Part shown: piece by piece, positions 34,727 to 45,523 of the stretch
Layout of the letters: every line of letters starts with the position of its first letter
Position numbering within the stretch: the first letter of the stretch is position 1
Origin: Hypomyces perniciosus
Taxonomy: Eukaryota > Ascomycota > Sordariomycetes > Hypocreales > Hypocreaceae
NCBI GenBank assembly: GCA_008477525.1
Contig: SPDT01000007.1
Coordinates: 3,534,001-3,598,000, forward strand
Direction: 5' to 3'
Length of the DNA stretch: 64,000 bases
Notes under the pieces: generated by a model
Seen by the model: the letters and a program-made list of their open reading frames with translations, nothing else
Told to the model about the DNA's origin: nothing
Database searches by the model: none
Program-made: the position numbers and the translations under genes

Positions 34727-35248
34727 TCAAGGCTTGGTAATAAAACTATCCAAGTCCGGACAGGCCTGTAAGATACTCGCCAACTCATCGTCTGATAGAC
34801 CACACATGTCCTTAGCAGTTCCCACCGAATCCTTTGCTCTTCGCTTCAAGGTCGTCCACTGAATGCTACATGCCTCATCGCCACGTAGCTGAGGGAGATC
34901 ATTCAAGGTGAAATCGCCCCTGATTGCGCCCGTTGCCCCGTCGTCAATCAACCCTTTCTTCCGAAGATCAGATAGCTCCTTTTCTTCTGCCGTGCAGAGG
35001 TTCCCAACCAAACTGTCCGGGATCCGATTTGGCTTGAGATCTTCGACTGGATCTCTGGAATCGTCATCGTCGACCTCTTCAGCCATGGGGCTGGTGTGGG
35101 TTGGGGCACCCTGCAGGGGGCTTGCGTCTCGTGGCTGGATGGTTTCTTCAGGGTTCTTCTGGTTGGTTTCACTTGTCTTTTGATTCGGAGGCTCTTGATT
35201 TCTCGACTCCGAAATCGCGGAGTCGGTGGCGACTTTTGGATCAGCCAT
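34727..35248 (-). CDS. Hypothetical acidic protein, 173 aa
   Basis: Single exon. The N-terminal half is low-complexity (Glu, Gln, Asn, Thr, Pro) and likely disordered, with an acidic patch EEVDDDDSRDP. The C-terminal half looks folded: TAEEKELSDLRKKGLI, then FTLNDLPQLRGDEACSIQWTTLKRRAKD, ending LSDDELASILQACPDLDSF. The last part resembles short helical repeats. No signal peptide or membrane segment. I do not recognise the family. The ATG at 35248 starts MADPKV; an upstream in-frame extension lacks support. Composition and length favour a real gene. Confidence 0.6.
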   Translation of the reverse strand: MADPKVATDSAISESRNQEPPNQKTSETNQKNPEETIQPRDASPLQGAPTHTSPMAEEVDDDDSRDPVEDLKPNRIPDSLVGNLCTAEEKELSDLRKKGLIDDGATGAIRGDFTLNDLPQLRGDEACSIQWTTLKRRAKDSVGTAKDMCGLSDDELASILQACPDLDSFITKP

Positions 35249-37039
35249 GTTGAGAGAATTGATGAATTTCTTGAGGCGAAAGGCAGCGCAGCCAACAAAA
35301 TTGTCTTGATATCGACATTTCGCCCTCAATCTCAACAGCACCTTTTATAAGTCCAAAGTGATACGCTTTCTTTTGAAATACGAAATAAAAAGACGCCGGT
35401 GAGTCACGTATTTTGAGTCGATTCCTATGACAAATGATTGAGGCGTAGCAATAGGAGTAAAGAATGGCGCATCCAGTCTGACTCACGTAACTGGGGCTGA
35501 TGGAGGTTTTCATAAGTATCACCATATTTGTATTCCAGAGCCATGGTGAAACGAGGCGGTCCTCGCTACGTGCCTTGGTAAAAAGGTCTAGGTCTCCTGT
35601 CAAGCGGGCAACAAAAAAAAGAGGGACCGCAGAAGATACACAGCTCATCAGACAGTTAACTTACAGAGCATTAGGGGTAGGAGCTATTTATTGTAATGGT
35701 AGTAATCTGTTGCAATGAGAGCAATCTATTGCAACCAGGATAATATAGGGCAATTGGAGTTACTAGTAGTAAATAGCTAATAATACAGTACGGAGTAGTA
35801 CTTATGTGTTTGCAGCCCCTCTTTTTTCGTCACCCACTTGCCTGTACTCAGTGGATGCAGCAGCTTTTTTTTTTGCAACGTTCCGTTTATTAGAGAGTGA
35901 AATGTAACTCTGAAGCGTTGGTCGACCTATGTAACAGGGCGCTAATAGCGATCTTACGTTGGTTACTCGGGTTCTGATGCTGCCACTCGTCACCCAGCCT
36001 ATAAAAAGAGATATGATGGTGACTCCTTTCCTCTGATATGTTATGTGTACAACTGACAACAAATAGAATTCCATCTCTTCTTCAAGGATCCCGCAGGAAG
36101 AGTCGATTTCGGGTACGATTGAGTGGCGGCGGACAAGGCGGCAACAACCGACAGCTGCCAGCAATGCTTCTTGGAGGATCGACGCCATACAGTTGCGGGA
36201 TCGCGGGGGGTTAACAGGGGATCTCGAGGAGGCAATGATTGGCACAAGTTAAACAACTCCGATCTGCCTATTGGCGGACCCTTCTGTTGCATGGCATCAT
36301 CGCCCAACCGATCTCTCCAGTGACATCTGCCGCTTGTGAATAGTAATAAAGATGCAATCTAATGGATGAGGTCAGAAGTCCTTTGCATGCACTGGGACAG
36401 ATATCCTCGGCACATCGAGCATCGTTCGTTGTGTAACACGTATTCTATGTTCACTCTAAGCTGTCGGTCGATAAGCTTTCTGCGGCCCGATTCAGATGAC
36501 GTGTTAGGAGGGTCATCCACCGCAATCGTACGTATTTTCATTTCCCCAATAACAACGTTGTTATTCATGTCCATTTGCAAGCATTTCAACAATCACTGGA
36601 AGCGTTAGCATGTGAAGGTTGATGTGTTCTTGACCTGTCACTGACAGAGGGCGGCACGTGGATGGCCAGCAGGATGAGGCGCCCCGTAATTTTGCAGGCT
36701 GCAGGGCCAATCCCCCACACAAAGCGCCATCAGCGGGTGTGGCAGAGCGGTCAGATGGCCTCTAATAGCGCCTTAGCCCCAGCTTGAATCCCCAGATTAC
36801 AGCAAAACACTCCGCATCCTCAGGGCCTTGAGTCTCCCCACTTCCTTTTGCTCCCATGAATCCTAAGCTTCTCGTCCCTTTTATTTCCTTGCATAGTTCT
36901 GTTGAGTCTCGGTATATATATTTATTGCATTGTTATATCAAACCTATAATCTCTAGGGATGCACTGAATCCGTTCCGACTGTTCTCCCGGCGCTCAATCA
37001 CCCCCCGATGCTCCTCCGGCACCGGAAGCGCAGTGTGCC
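35249..37039. other. Intergenic, 1.8 kb
   Basis: It contains TACGGAGTA at 35789-35797 and short TAGTAG- and TTGCAAT-rich stretches near 35680-35780. The final 300 bp form the patatin-gene leader, which includes one TCCGGCACC at 37015-37023. Open frames here have no recognisable protein character. Confidence 0.45.
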
Positions 37040-39523
37040 ATGGCTGATTTCCTCCTTCACGGACCCTCGATCCCTTCAATACACATAAGTCCGTCCAAGA
37101 AAGTACCGCGGCGACGAAAATCCGACCCGACACTCTCCCAACTCCAACACGCCCCCGATCAGACGCTTATTGGAACCGTTTCCAAGACATTAAGAGATGC
37201 CGCCGACTTCTGGCGTTCATGGAAGGATGGTGTAAGCTGTGAAGACCGAGAGCAGGCAAGGCTGCTCGAGGAAAGGAAAAATGTCATCCACTTGCGTATG
37301 AAGAACGTATGTGATCCCTGGTCGAGGATTGGCACTTGGGCGACACTGACGGTAAAATGCCAGGCCGAGACTCTGAAGCAATGGCAAGCCGCAGCGCAGG
37401 AGCTTGATGCTTTGGAAGGCAATGATGGGTGGAAGAACGATACCGCCAGCGGCGACTACAACCCCAGCCTCATTGAAGAGCGGCTGCGAGCACTCGACGA
37501 AGCCCGAGCAAGTTGCGACATTCGATCCATGATGCACCTTATTCGCACAGCCCTGTCGCGGGATCTCGGCGGCATGGGCAACGTTGACCTCTACCGACAT
37601 TCTTACCTCGGCACTAAGACATTGATAGAGCGTTACGTCGATTCGACCGTCCAGACCATCGATGCCGTCATCGCCCAGAGTGCTTCAAACCAAGGCATCG
37701 AATACAAGGAACTATTGGATGGCATGCTTCTTGCACGACAGAGTTTTGGACGAAGTGCCCTGTTGCTATCTGGAGGAGGCACATTCGGCATGGCACATGT
37801 TGGTGTTCTCAAGGCCCTGTTCGAAGCACAACTTCTACCTAGAATCATCTCCGGTGCCAGCGCTGGAAGCATCGTCTGTGCTGTTATGTGCACAAGGACT
37901 GATGAGGAGATACCAACGCTGATCAAAGAATTCCCCTACGGAGATCTATCGGTATTCGACCCCCAAGACGGCCAAGATGGTATTCTGGAGCACTTTCGTC
38001 GACTTCTTACGGAGGGATGCTGGTCAGACATCAAACATCTCAGGAGAGTCATGCGGGGCATGATGGGCGATATTACGTTCCAAGAGGCCTACAATCGCAC
38101 TCGCCGTATTCTCAACATCTGCGTGTCGACGCCCTCCATCTATGAGCTCCCAAGGCTTCTCAATTATGTCACCGCACCCAATGTCATGATTTGGTCTGCT
38201 GTGGCGGCATCCTGCTCCGTACCCCTTGTTTTCGACTCCTCTCCCTTGCTTGTGAAGGACCCCACTACAGGAGAACATCGGCCATGGAATCCGACCCCGC
38301 AGCGTTTCATCGATGGCTCCGTGGACAACGATCTGCCTATGACTCGTTTGGCGGAAATGTTCAACGTCAACCATTTTATTGTGTCACAAGTGAACCCCCA
38401 CGTGGCGCCTTTCCTCTCCAGGGATGACCATTTATCCCCCGAACACAGGCATCATGGAGGCAATGCGGGCAACAACGACGATTATGATTGGATATACACA
38501 TGCACGTCGCTTGCCAGAGACGAAGCTCTTCATCGCCTTCAGTTCATGGCTGAGATGGGCATTTTCCCAAATTTGATGACCAAATTCCAGAGTATCCTTA
38601 GTCAGAAATACTCTGGTGACATCAACATCCTACCTGAGATGACTCTGGATAACCTGCCGGTTCTCCTCAGCAGCCCTACTGTCGATTTCATGCTGAAGTG
38701 CTCTCTCGTAGGTGAGCGTGCAACCTGGCCAAAACTGAGCAGGATTCGCGACCGCTGTGCCATAGAATTGGCTCTGGATCGCGCTGTGCACTGCCTTCGA
38801 ACTAGAGTTGTGTTTTCCGAGAGCCAGGCGGAACTTAGAAATCTAACAAACATGGGAGGGAGTCTACGATTCAACATGCCAGGCTCGACATCCCATCAGG
38901 CAAATATTGGTGCATCGCTTTCTGGCCACGGGCAAAAGCGGCAGCGCCGGCGGTCAGGCGGAAGTCTCCGCACGATGCCGGGCGCCAGAATGTTGCTAGA
39001 AAGCGCCATTACGGATGAAGAGACAGCTGAAGAAGAGCGGCTTGAAATCGCATCCAGGAATCACAGGCCACCATCGCCCAGTTTTGTTCGTAAGCCCCGC
39101 CTGAAGCGGGCGAGCAAGAGTCAGACTCATGTGCCACAACATTTTGGAACGCTACTATCCTTGGCCCACTCCGACATCTATCCGGATCCCAATTTCAACT
39201 TCTCCAAACCTATGACTCCACCAAGAAGCAACGATGATGAACCAATTGACCCTCACGATGCAAGCGCTACAGAGCAGGAGTCATACCTGTCCGAAGACAC
39301 CGGGTCTGAGAACGCTGCAGCCTCACAAGGGCACATCACGTCACCCGTAGACGACATGGAGACGAGTGAGCAAGGCCATACAAGCGATGCGGACGTCGAG
39401 CAGGGAACCGATGAGAGCGAATTGGAAGCCCATGACAGTCCGAATGTCAAGCCAACAATTTTCAACGATTACAGCGCATTCGGTCCGGGGGGACGAGTTA
39501 TTGGCAGCTTCTGGGGAGTATAA
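37040..39523 (+). CDS. Patatin-like phospholipase / triacylglycerol lipase (Tgl3/4/5 type)
   Basis: Single exon, 827 aa. An N-terminal DUF3336-like region (about 60-200) with SRIGTWATLTVKCQAETLKQW precedes the patatin domain. There the oxyanion loop is SGGGTFGMAHVG (about 243-254), the nucleophile elbow GASAGS places Ser274, and the catalytic Asp is Asp425 in FIDGSVDNDLPM. Enzymes of this type hydrolyse stored triacylglycerol on lipid droplets and can acylate lysophospholipids. The C-terminal 230 residues are Ser/Glu-rich and low-complexity, probably a regulatory tail. The start was chosen at the first in-frame ATG. Length is in the usual range for the Tgl group. Confidence 0.92.
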   Translation: MADFLLHGPSIPSIHISPSKKVPRRRKSDPTLSQLQHAPDQTLIGTVSKTLRDAADFWRSWKDGVSCEDREQARLLEERKNVIHLRMKNVCDPWSRIGTWATLTVKCQAETLKQWQAAAQELDALEGNDGWKNDTASGDYNPSLIEERLRALDEARASCDIRSMMHLIRTALSRDLGGMGNVDLYRHSYLGTKTLIERYVDSTVQTIDAVIAQSASNQGIEYKELLDGMLLARQSFGRSALLLSGGGTFGMAHVGVLKALFEAQLLPRIISGASAGSIVCAVMCTRTDEEIPTLIKEFPYGDLSVFDPQDGQDGILEHFRRLLTEGCWSDIKHLRRVMRGMMGDITFQEAYNRTRRILNICVSTPSIYELPRLLNYVTAPNVMIWSAVAASCSVPLVFDSSPLLVKDPTTGEHRPWNPTPQRFIDGSVDNDLPMTRLAEMFNVNHFIVSQVNPHVAPFLSRDDHLSPEHRHHGGNAGNNDDYDWIYTCTSLARDEALHRLQFMAEMGIFPNLMTKFQSILSQKYSGDINILPEMTLDNLPVLLSSPTVDFMLKCSLVGERATWPKLSRIRDRCAIELALDRAVHCLRTRVVFSESQAELRNLTNMGGSLRFNMPGSTSHQANIGASLSGHGQKRQRRRSGGSLRTMPGARMLLESAITDEETAEEERLEIASRNHRPPSPSFVRKPRLKRASKSQTHVPQHFGTLLSLAHSDIYPDPNFNFSKPMTPPRSNDDEPIDPHDASATEQESYLSEDTGSENAAASQGHITSPVDDMETSEQGHTSDADVEQGTDESELEAHDSPNVKPTIFNDYSAFGPGGRVIGSFWGV

Positions 39524-39932
39524 GTGAATGATATGGGGCGAGACGAGACGGCAAGAGTAGAACTCCGAGCATAGAATTCCGGCGCCGCATACTTCGTGGT
39601 TGGCCGAGTTGGGCAATGCAGTCTTGGTGTGGATATGAGCATTTCGGTTTATAAAGCATACGCATAGAGGGTGATGGGATGTTTTAACGGTGGGATTTTG
39701 GGGGCTGGGCATTTACAACGGGCATTAGGTTTGGCAGGCCAGGGGCATATGTTGGATCAGGCAGAGATACCATTAGCATCATGCTGCGTACGCATATTCG
39801 TGTTGATTGAGTGTATTGTGAATGGACAGATCGAACGTCGTCTGTGTTATCTGGGGGCATACATGGATGGTGTGGGCTCCACCATAGTCTGTCCACTTCT
39901 TATACCTAAATATCTCTCCCACCAGTATCAGC
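39524..39932. other. Intergenic, lipase to tRNA-Arg
   Basis: About 410 bp of 3' region. No gene or repeat is recognised. Confidence 0.4.
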
Positions 39933-40018
39933 GGCCGCGTGGCCTAATGGCTAAGGCGCTAGATTTCGGTTCTCAGCACCTCCTCTAGAGATTCCAGGTT
40001 CGACTCCTGGCGTGGTCG
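39933..40018 (+). tRNA. tRNA-Arg(TCG) with 13-nt intron
   Basis: Acceptor GGCCGCG (39933-39939) pairs with CGTGGTC (40011-40017), allowing G-T pairs. The D arm is GCCT...AGGC. The anticodon stem CTAGA (39959-39963) pairs with TCTAG (39984-39988). The anticodon TCG is at 39966-39968, with the intron at 39970-39982 one base 3' of it. The T arm is CCAGGTTCGACTCCTGG. A run of Ts follows at once as Pol III terminator. Confidence 0.92.
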
Positions 40019-40025
40019 TTTTTTT
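40019..40025 (+). terminator. Pol III T-run terminator of tRNA-Arg
   Basis: Seven Ts directly after the discriminator base. Confidence 0.75.
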
Positions 40026-42271
40026 GCCTTTTTTGCTTCTCTCTCTTCCTTCTCTCCCTTTTTTGGTGATGTCAATCTCTTTAGGTATAGCTAGGAAATC
40101 GCAATTTCTGTTTTCCTCTTATTACATATAATACTAACTTGAAATCTATACTCCACAGTAGTATTAGTGCTAGTATTACTGACTAATACGTATGAAAGTT
40201 TATTTTTAAATAAAATAATTATAAATATAACCTTAATCTTTATTTTGACCCTTGATATCTAATCCTTACTTTTGATTTATGAGGTACTAAAATCTTCATA
40301 ATTTTCTCGCAAGGTCAAGTACGAAGTAGTGTGCTCCAGAAAACATACCTCCTGCTCGTACTTGTAGTAGTCGCACGATTAGCAAGCAATACTTGGTGGG
40401 TTGCCTAAGCCAGCGTTGACTCTAAGCCGAACAGACCCGCTGGACCAAGGCGGCAAGAGAGGACTCGGACCGACCAGTCAACTCCCGAATAGGCAGGCTA
40501 TATAATACTCATCTCTTTCTTACCACCGTGATGATCAATGTGGACTGTTTATCCTAGTGCTTTTTACCCTGGTCACATTGAGAGGTACTACTATGCACTA
40601 TTTACGGAAGCATGTTCTGACTTAGTTGGGGATTAGCTTCAACAGGATAATGAATAGAGATACTACTAGTTACCGACTTGGTAGTGTGGAATATCTCATC
40701 CCTGTAGTAGGTATTCGGAACGATAAACCCAATGGCTGATATCAAAACGCCAACCGATTTGCTTCGTTGCACCCACAGTGGGTTGGTGAGATATTAAGTT
40801 AACCTACACGAGGTGTGGCGTGGCAGAACGCGGCACATTTCGTGATATCGAGAGCTCCAACCTACTATTTGCTTATATAAAAGATGGAAAGGCGCGTTTT
40901 ATGTCATTCATCATCAGTTTAAACTGACAAGCTTGTCTTTTTCCCCTCGGAATCATACCAATCTTGGTAAACAGACAGCAACCCTTTTGCCTAAAGAAGA
41001 GGGAACTTTTGTGGACATATATTTTATCAAGCGTATGCCTATCTTGTCAGACTTGGACTATCACAGTTGCGGAGATGGCTATGTTTGATCTCGGCTATTG
41101 GTGAGGTGAGTCGAGAGTTAACCTAATACTTGCCTGCCCAAGTATAGAACTACGAGCTCATGTGGATACCTGCCTACGCGGCACGCCATCTCAATGTTCA
41201 CACTAGCAACATCAGCCTCAATAGTACTCCGTAGTGTTTGTAGGAAAACGAATCGGATATTTTCCAGTGTGGAGAAGTAAGCAGACAAGTGTCAATATCG
41301 TTCAGCATTTGCAAGCAAACATGGCGTTTTATCCAGGTGAAGAGTGAAGAAGGAATAGGCTACTAGTATTCGTATTGCCATTTTGACATGTCATAGGGCG
41401 AATCCTTCGCTTCGGCTGACAAACATTGAATAAGAGGCATGTTTAGTTGCAGTGGTACCTCACTTTGGACACGTCTCCTCTCATGCATGCATCTACATGG
41501 AGATGCAACATACGTCCCATTGAGGTTGCCAAGAGGGGTTTACTATGTATGTAGTAGTATGCACCAACGACGCAGGTCCACAAGCTTCGGTACTTGGAAT
41601 AATGAGCCTTTTCGGATACATTCCTAAGCTTCGTGACAACCTTGAAGTCTAGAACGGTCATCACCGACAGCCGAAAAAAAACTGGTGCTGAATCCTTCGG
41701 ATCATCGGGGGTGCCTCTGCCTCCATATGCCCGACCAGCCGCGAACTGCCCCGACCCCAGCGTAAAGGTACGGGAGCTAGTCGCAAAGCGTCAATTGCGT
41801 CAGAGAGACTCGAATTGCAAAATGGCCTCGACTGGCCAATCAGGACGCAGGCCCAGCACGCAATTGTGGCGCCTTGCCGCTTTCAGACCCCTCCCAGGCC
41901 AGGCACTGGGCGTAAACGAGCCAAATCATGAGCAGTAGGGCTGGCTTGACTAGTGTTACTCTCCATGCTTCGTAGAGGTGCTTCGTAGAGGTGCTTTGCT
42001 TGTGTTGCGAGATGAGGGGGCAGCTGGTCCGAGGAGGGGCAAGGGAAAGGAGGGGGAGGGGCTGAGAAGGTGAGAAATTGGGCTATTTTTTGCGTTTCTG
42101 GGTCATTCGATTACGTGTTGCTCTGGAGGAGGAGTGAGAGATATATAAAGGTATCGAGTATCTGCTTGACGCCGCGTCCTTGTGTTCTCTCCCTCTTGTC
42201 AACGCATTGCTGCTACTCAAAACCGTTCTCCCATCTTACAACACCAAACACCAAGACCCTCCCTCACCACA
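40026..42271. other. Long intergenic region including an AT-rich patch
   Basis: About 2.2 kb. Roughly 40088-40262 is strongly AT-rich, with many TAATA/TTATT words, and may be a decayed repeat. TACTCCGTA lies at 41225-41233. CTTCGTAGAGGTG is directly repeated near 41970-41995. The peroxiredoxin promoter has a TATATAAAG box at 42142-42150. No gene is supported. Confidence 0.45.
42142..42150 (+). promoter_or_regulatory. TATA box of the peroxiredoxin gene
   Basis: TATATAAAG, about 122 bp before the ATG. Confidence 0.6.
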
Positions 42272-42993
42272 ATGGCCGCCGCTCCTCTTCGTCTGGGCTC
42301 CGTTGCCCCCAACTTCCAGGCCGAGACCACCAACGGCCCTATCGACTTCCACGAGTTCGTCGGTGACAGCTGGGTCGTCTTCTTCTCCCACCCTGAGGAC
42401 TACACCCCCGTCTGCACCACCGAGCTCGGTGCCTTTGCCAAGCTGCAGCCTGAGTTCACCAAGCGCGGTGTCAAGCTGATCGGCCTGTCGGCCAACACCA
42501 TTGAGTCCCACTCAGGCTGGATCAAGGACATCAAGGAGGTCACTGGTGGCGATGTCACCTTCCCCATCATTGGTGACAAGCAGCGCCAGGTTGCTCTGCT
42601 CTATGACATGTAAGTCCTGGTCCATTGTCTCTTTGATAACCTTGCATGCTGACGCCGACGTTCAGGATCGACCAGCAGGATGCCACCAACGTTGACGAGA
42701 AGGGCATTGCCTTCACCATCCGCTCCGTCTTCGTCATCGACCCCAGCAAGAAGATCCGCACTATCCTCTCCTACCCTGCCTCCACCGGCCGCAACGCCTC
42801 TGAGGTTCTGCGAATCGTCGACTCCCTCCAGACCGGTGACAAGTACAGGGTCACCACCCCTATCAACTGGCAGCCCGGTGAGGATGTCATTGTCGCCCCC
42901 GTCATCAAGGACGAGGAGGCCCGCAAGCTGTTCCCCAACTTCCGCGCCGTCAAGCCTTACCTCCGATTCACCTCCCTCCCCGAGGTCAACTAA
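42272..42993 (+). CDS. 1-Cys peroxiredoxin (Prx6 / yeast Prx1 type)
   Basis: Exons 42272-42609 and 42666-42993 give 221 aa; the 56-nt intron splits a Met codon. The enzyme reduces peroxides through a peroxidatic cysteine, Cys48 in HPEDYTPVCTTELG. It is the only Cys in the protein, so this is a true 1-Cys type needing an outside reductant. The Prx6-type C-terminal extension (TPINWQPGEDVIVAP) is present. There is no long mitochondrial presequence as in yeast Prx1, so a cytosolic location is likely. C-ending codons dominate this gene (GCC, ACC, TCC), suggesting high expression. Confidence 0.95.
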
Positions 42994-45523
42994 GCTGCTT
43001 TCAATCTGAGAAGGGGAAAATGGTAATGGGGGGATATGGGCAACGCAGTGATGACGAATACGCGCTGAGGAAAAGTCTCATAATTTTACAAGCCACCGCC
43101 ATGACGGATGAAGCCGGCTTGTGGTAGCAATGAGCATGACATGAAAGATACAAAGATACCAATCAACGTCGTTTGAAGTTAAGAGTGGTCCAGACTTTGT
43201 GATGACGTGGTGTTGAGCGTACCTATATGTACTTTTCCGTCGGATTCGCTTAGACACACAGTGCTGCCAGGTCGGATTACTACTTGCGGACACAGTGTCG
43301 TGGTGGTTCTCTGTGCACTAGGAACTTGGTACGCCCGACCCCACCTCCTTTGGGTGAAGACGAGTGGTTAGCTGTGCTCACGACTCGCGATGCTCACGAG
43401 GGGACATGAATGATGACGCCACCGGTAAGAGCCGCATTACGTTGAGGAGATTTCCGCGGAGGCTGCCATGATTTGTCAAAGAGGGATACTTACATAAAAC
43501 CAAAGGACGGGAACGGGAGTTCGAAATCACAAACAAAACGTTGTGATCCCATCACTGCGTTTGCTGCTCAAAGCCTTTATGTGACTTTCCTCCACCTCTG
43601 CACCGTCGTAATGCGCCTTTTTTTAATTTTTTAATTTTTTTTACCCCCGTTGCTGTTTGACTGTGCTGTCTGTGTACGACGACTGCCACCAATTCTGCAG
43701 GTCTTCGGGGTGCTCCGTTTTACATCATACCTTGAACCTTGATAATGCATAGATAACTACTACGTTGACAGGTTGGGGTTTGTTTCGCATGCGTTTTGAC
43801 GTTCAGCCGGCATTACCTAATACGAGTACGAGGAAACGCCAGAAACATTTGACGTTCGTTTGTTTCATTCAAACGGTCAAAGAGGCTTGGCTTGGAAGCC
43901 CAGACATCTCCCACGTGTGAAAGCCGGCAGTGGTGCAACAGGGACCTATCTATATTGGGGATATCCTGGACCTTATTAAGTTAATTGATATACAACAACT
44001 CACTGCTCGTACTGTCGCGGCTGAGTTGAATAGGATTGTGTTCTCGTTACAATCCTATCCTATGAGGCTGAATGAGAGAGAGCCCAACAAAGCGGCTATG
44101 CTTCCGTTCTCGTGTCTCCAGCCGCCCTTGGTATTCAATATCACAGGGAGCTCTGCATGCTGAGTGGCCGATAATAGGCAAGGCGCAGTTCTGTCCCTGG
44201 TCCCCTGAATCTGCACTGTTGTAATACACATGACGACCTGCTTGCTTGTACGAGTAGTACTGAGACCTGTACTCCGTAGTATCTTAATATCCCCACGCCT
44301 CTGCCCCTCTATGTATGAGATAGTACCTAATTAGATGCTGCAGTCAGATGGAATTGCGTTTCTCCATCACACCACCGATAATAACCCCTGGCTTTTGCAT
44401 GCGCACTGCACTACTAGTATTAGCAAGTTTGCATCATCCGCTTTGATAGCACTCCGTATTATTAACTGCCACTACTCTTAGTTCTATCGCACAGGGCACA
44501 CGCAGCCGCCGTATTGGGTGTTGGGTACGGAGTACGAGGCTTCACTAGCACTGCTAAATATATTAACTGCAAAAAAAAAAAAAAGATGAGCCTATCGCAA
44601 GCAAACGTCAACCCCGCCAGCCTCAAACATCCAGTTCCTCCCCTTGAGCCTCGAGCCTCCAACTTCATTCGTCTCCAAGGCCATTCATTTTCTGCGCCAT
44701 TGCACATTGTGACGCACCAGTCACGACTCTGAGCCCGCCTCACCGACAACCTATCAGAGGCTGCGCGCTGGCCTGTCACCTGGAGGAGGTCTTGTTCGCA
44801 CAACCCACCCTCCTTGTGTCTGTGCGCGCGTGTCTTGCTGGAGACGGATTTGCTCAAACTCCTCTGTGCCCACATCGTCAGCTCCATCGCGCAAGAGCCT
44901 GCCACTGCCAGCCCAGGGCAGCGCACACCGAAAGCGTGCAACGTCAGGCCCTTTGAATGGTACGTCTTACATTATAATCGTCGTTGTTCCTTGCTGCTCG
45001 CCGCTGCACCATCGCCGACAGACGCCCCTGTTGCTGGTGCTGCTGTCGATATCTGCGCCGAAGAGAAGACAAACAGGTGGCATGCTATGCTCCTTATCCA
45101 TATGTCCCCCCGTCTCCCGCCATCCAGATTGCCGGTCACCGGATCATCTCCCCGTTTTTAACCCTCCCGTTCCCCGTCCCCGTCTTCCCTCTCCTCCCAC
45201 CTCGAGACACTGCTCGGTGTGGCCCGATCCGTATCGTCAGGGCCGCCTGCATCTTGACTGCGGTGCGGCCAGGAAAACCCCTGCTTGGCATTCACTGCCA
45301 GGTCCCAAGGCAGTGGTCCAACTCCCCCAGCCCGTCTCCTGCCTGCCTACCTGCCAAGAAGGGGGCCGCCCATTCTGCAAATCATCCGGGATATCTGTCG
45401 TCGTCGCTGCCCATAGTTCCCTCCTACACCCTTCTCCCTCTCTTCTACTTGCCCTCCCATCTTCTTCTCTTGGCGGTTCCAGCAACAACATCGTCTGCGC
45501 CGTCGAGCGCATTGGCTAGTGTC
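42994..45523. other. Long intergenic region and kelch-gene leader
   Basis: About 2.5 kb. It has T-rich runs near 43618-43641, a poly-A run of about 14 near 44571-44584, and TACTCCGTA/TACGGAGTA at 44270-44278 and 44526-44534. From about 44984 the kelch gene's frame is open but has no ATG until 45524; the C/T-rich, Ser/Pro/Leu-coding content looks like a long untranslated leader. Confidence 0.45.

Noticed and set aside
35802..36245. 147-codon minus-strand frame in the 35-37 kb gap
   Set aside because: Mixed composition, no family resemblance, no splice or promoter support.
36735..36800. tRNA-like string (GTGTGGCAGAGCGGTCAGATGG)
   Set aside because: The D-arm resemblance is not followed by a pairing anticodon arm, T arm or matching acceptor stem.
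44984..45523. Open frame continuous with the kelch gene upstream of its ATG
   Set aside because: It has no ATG before 45524 and its composition is leader-like; the protein start at 45524 is better supported.
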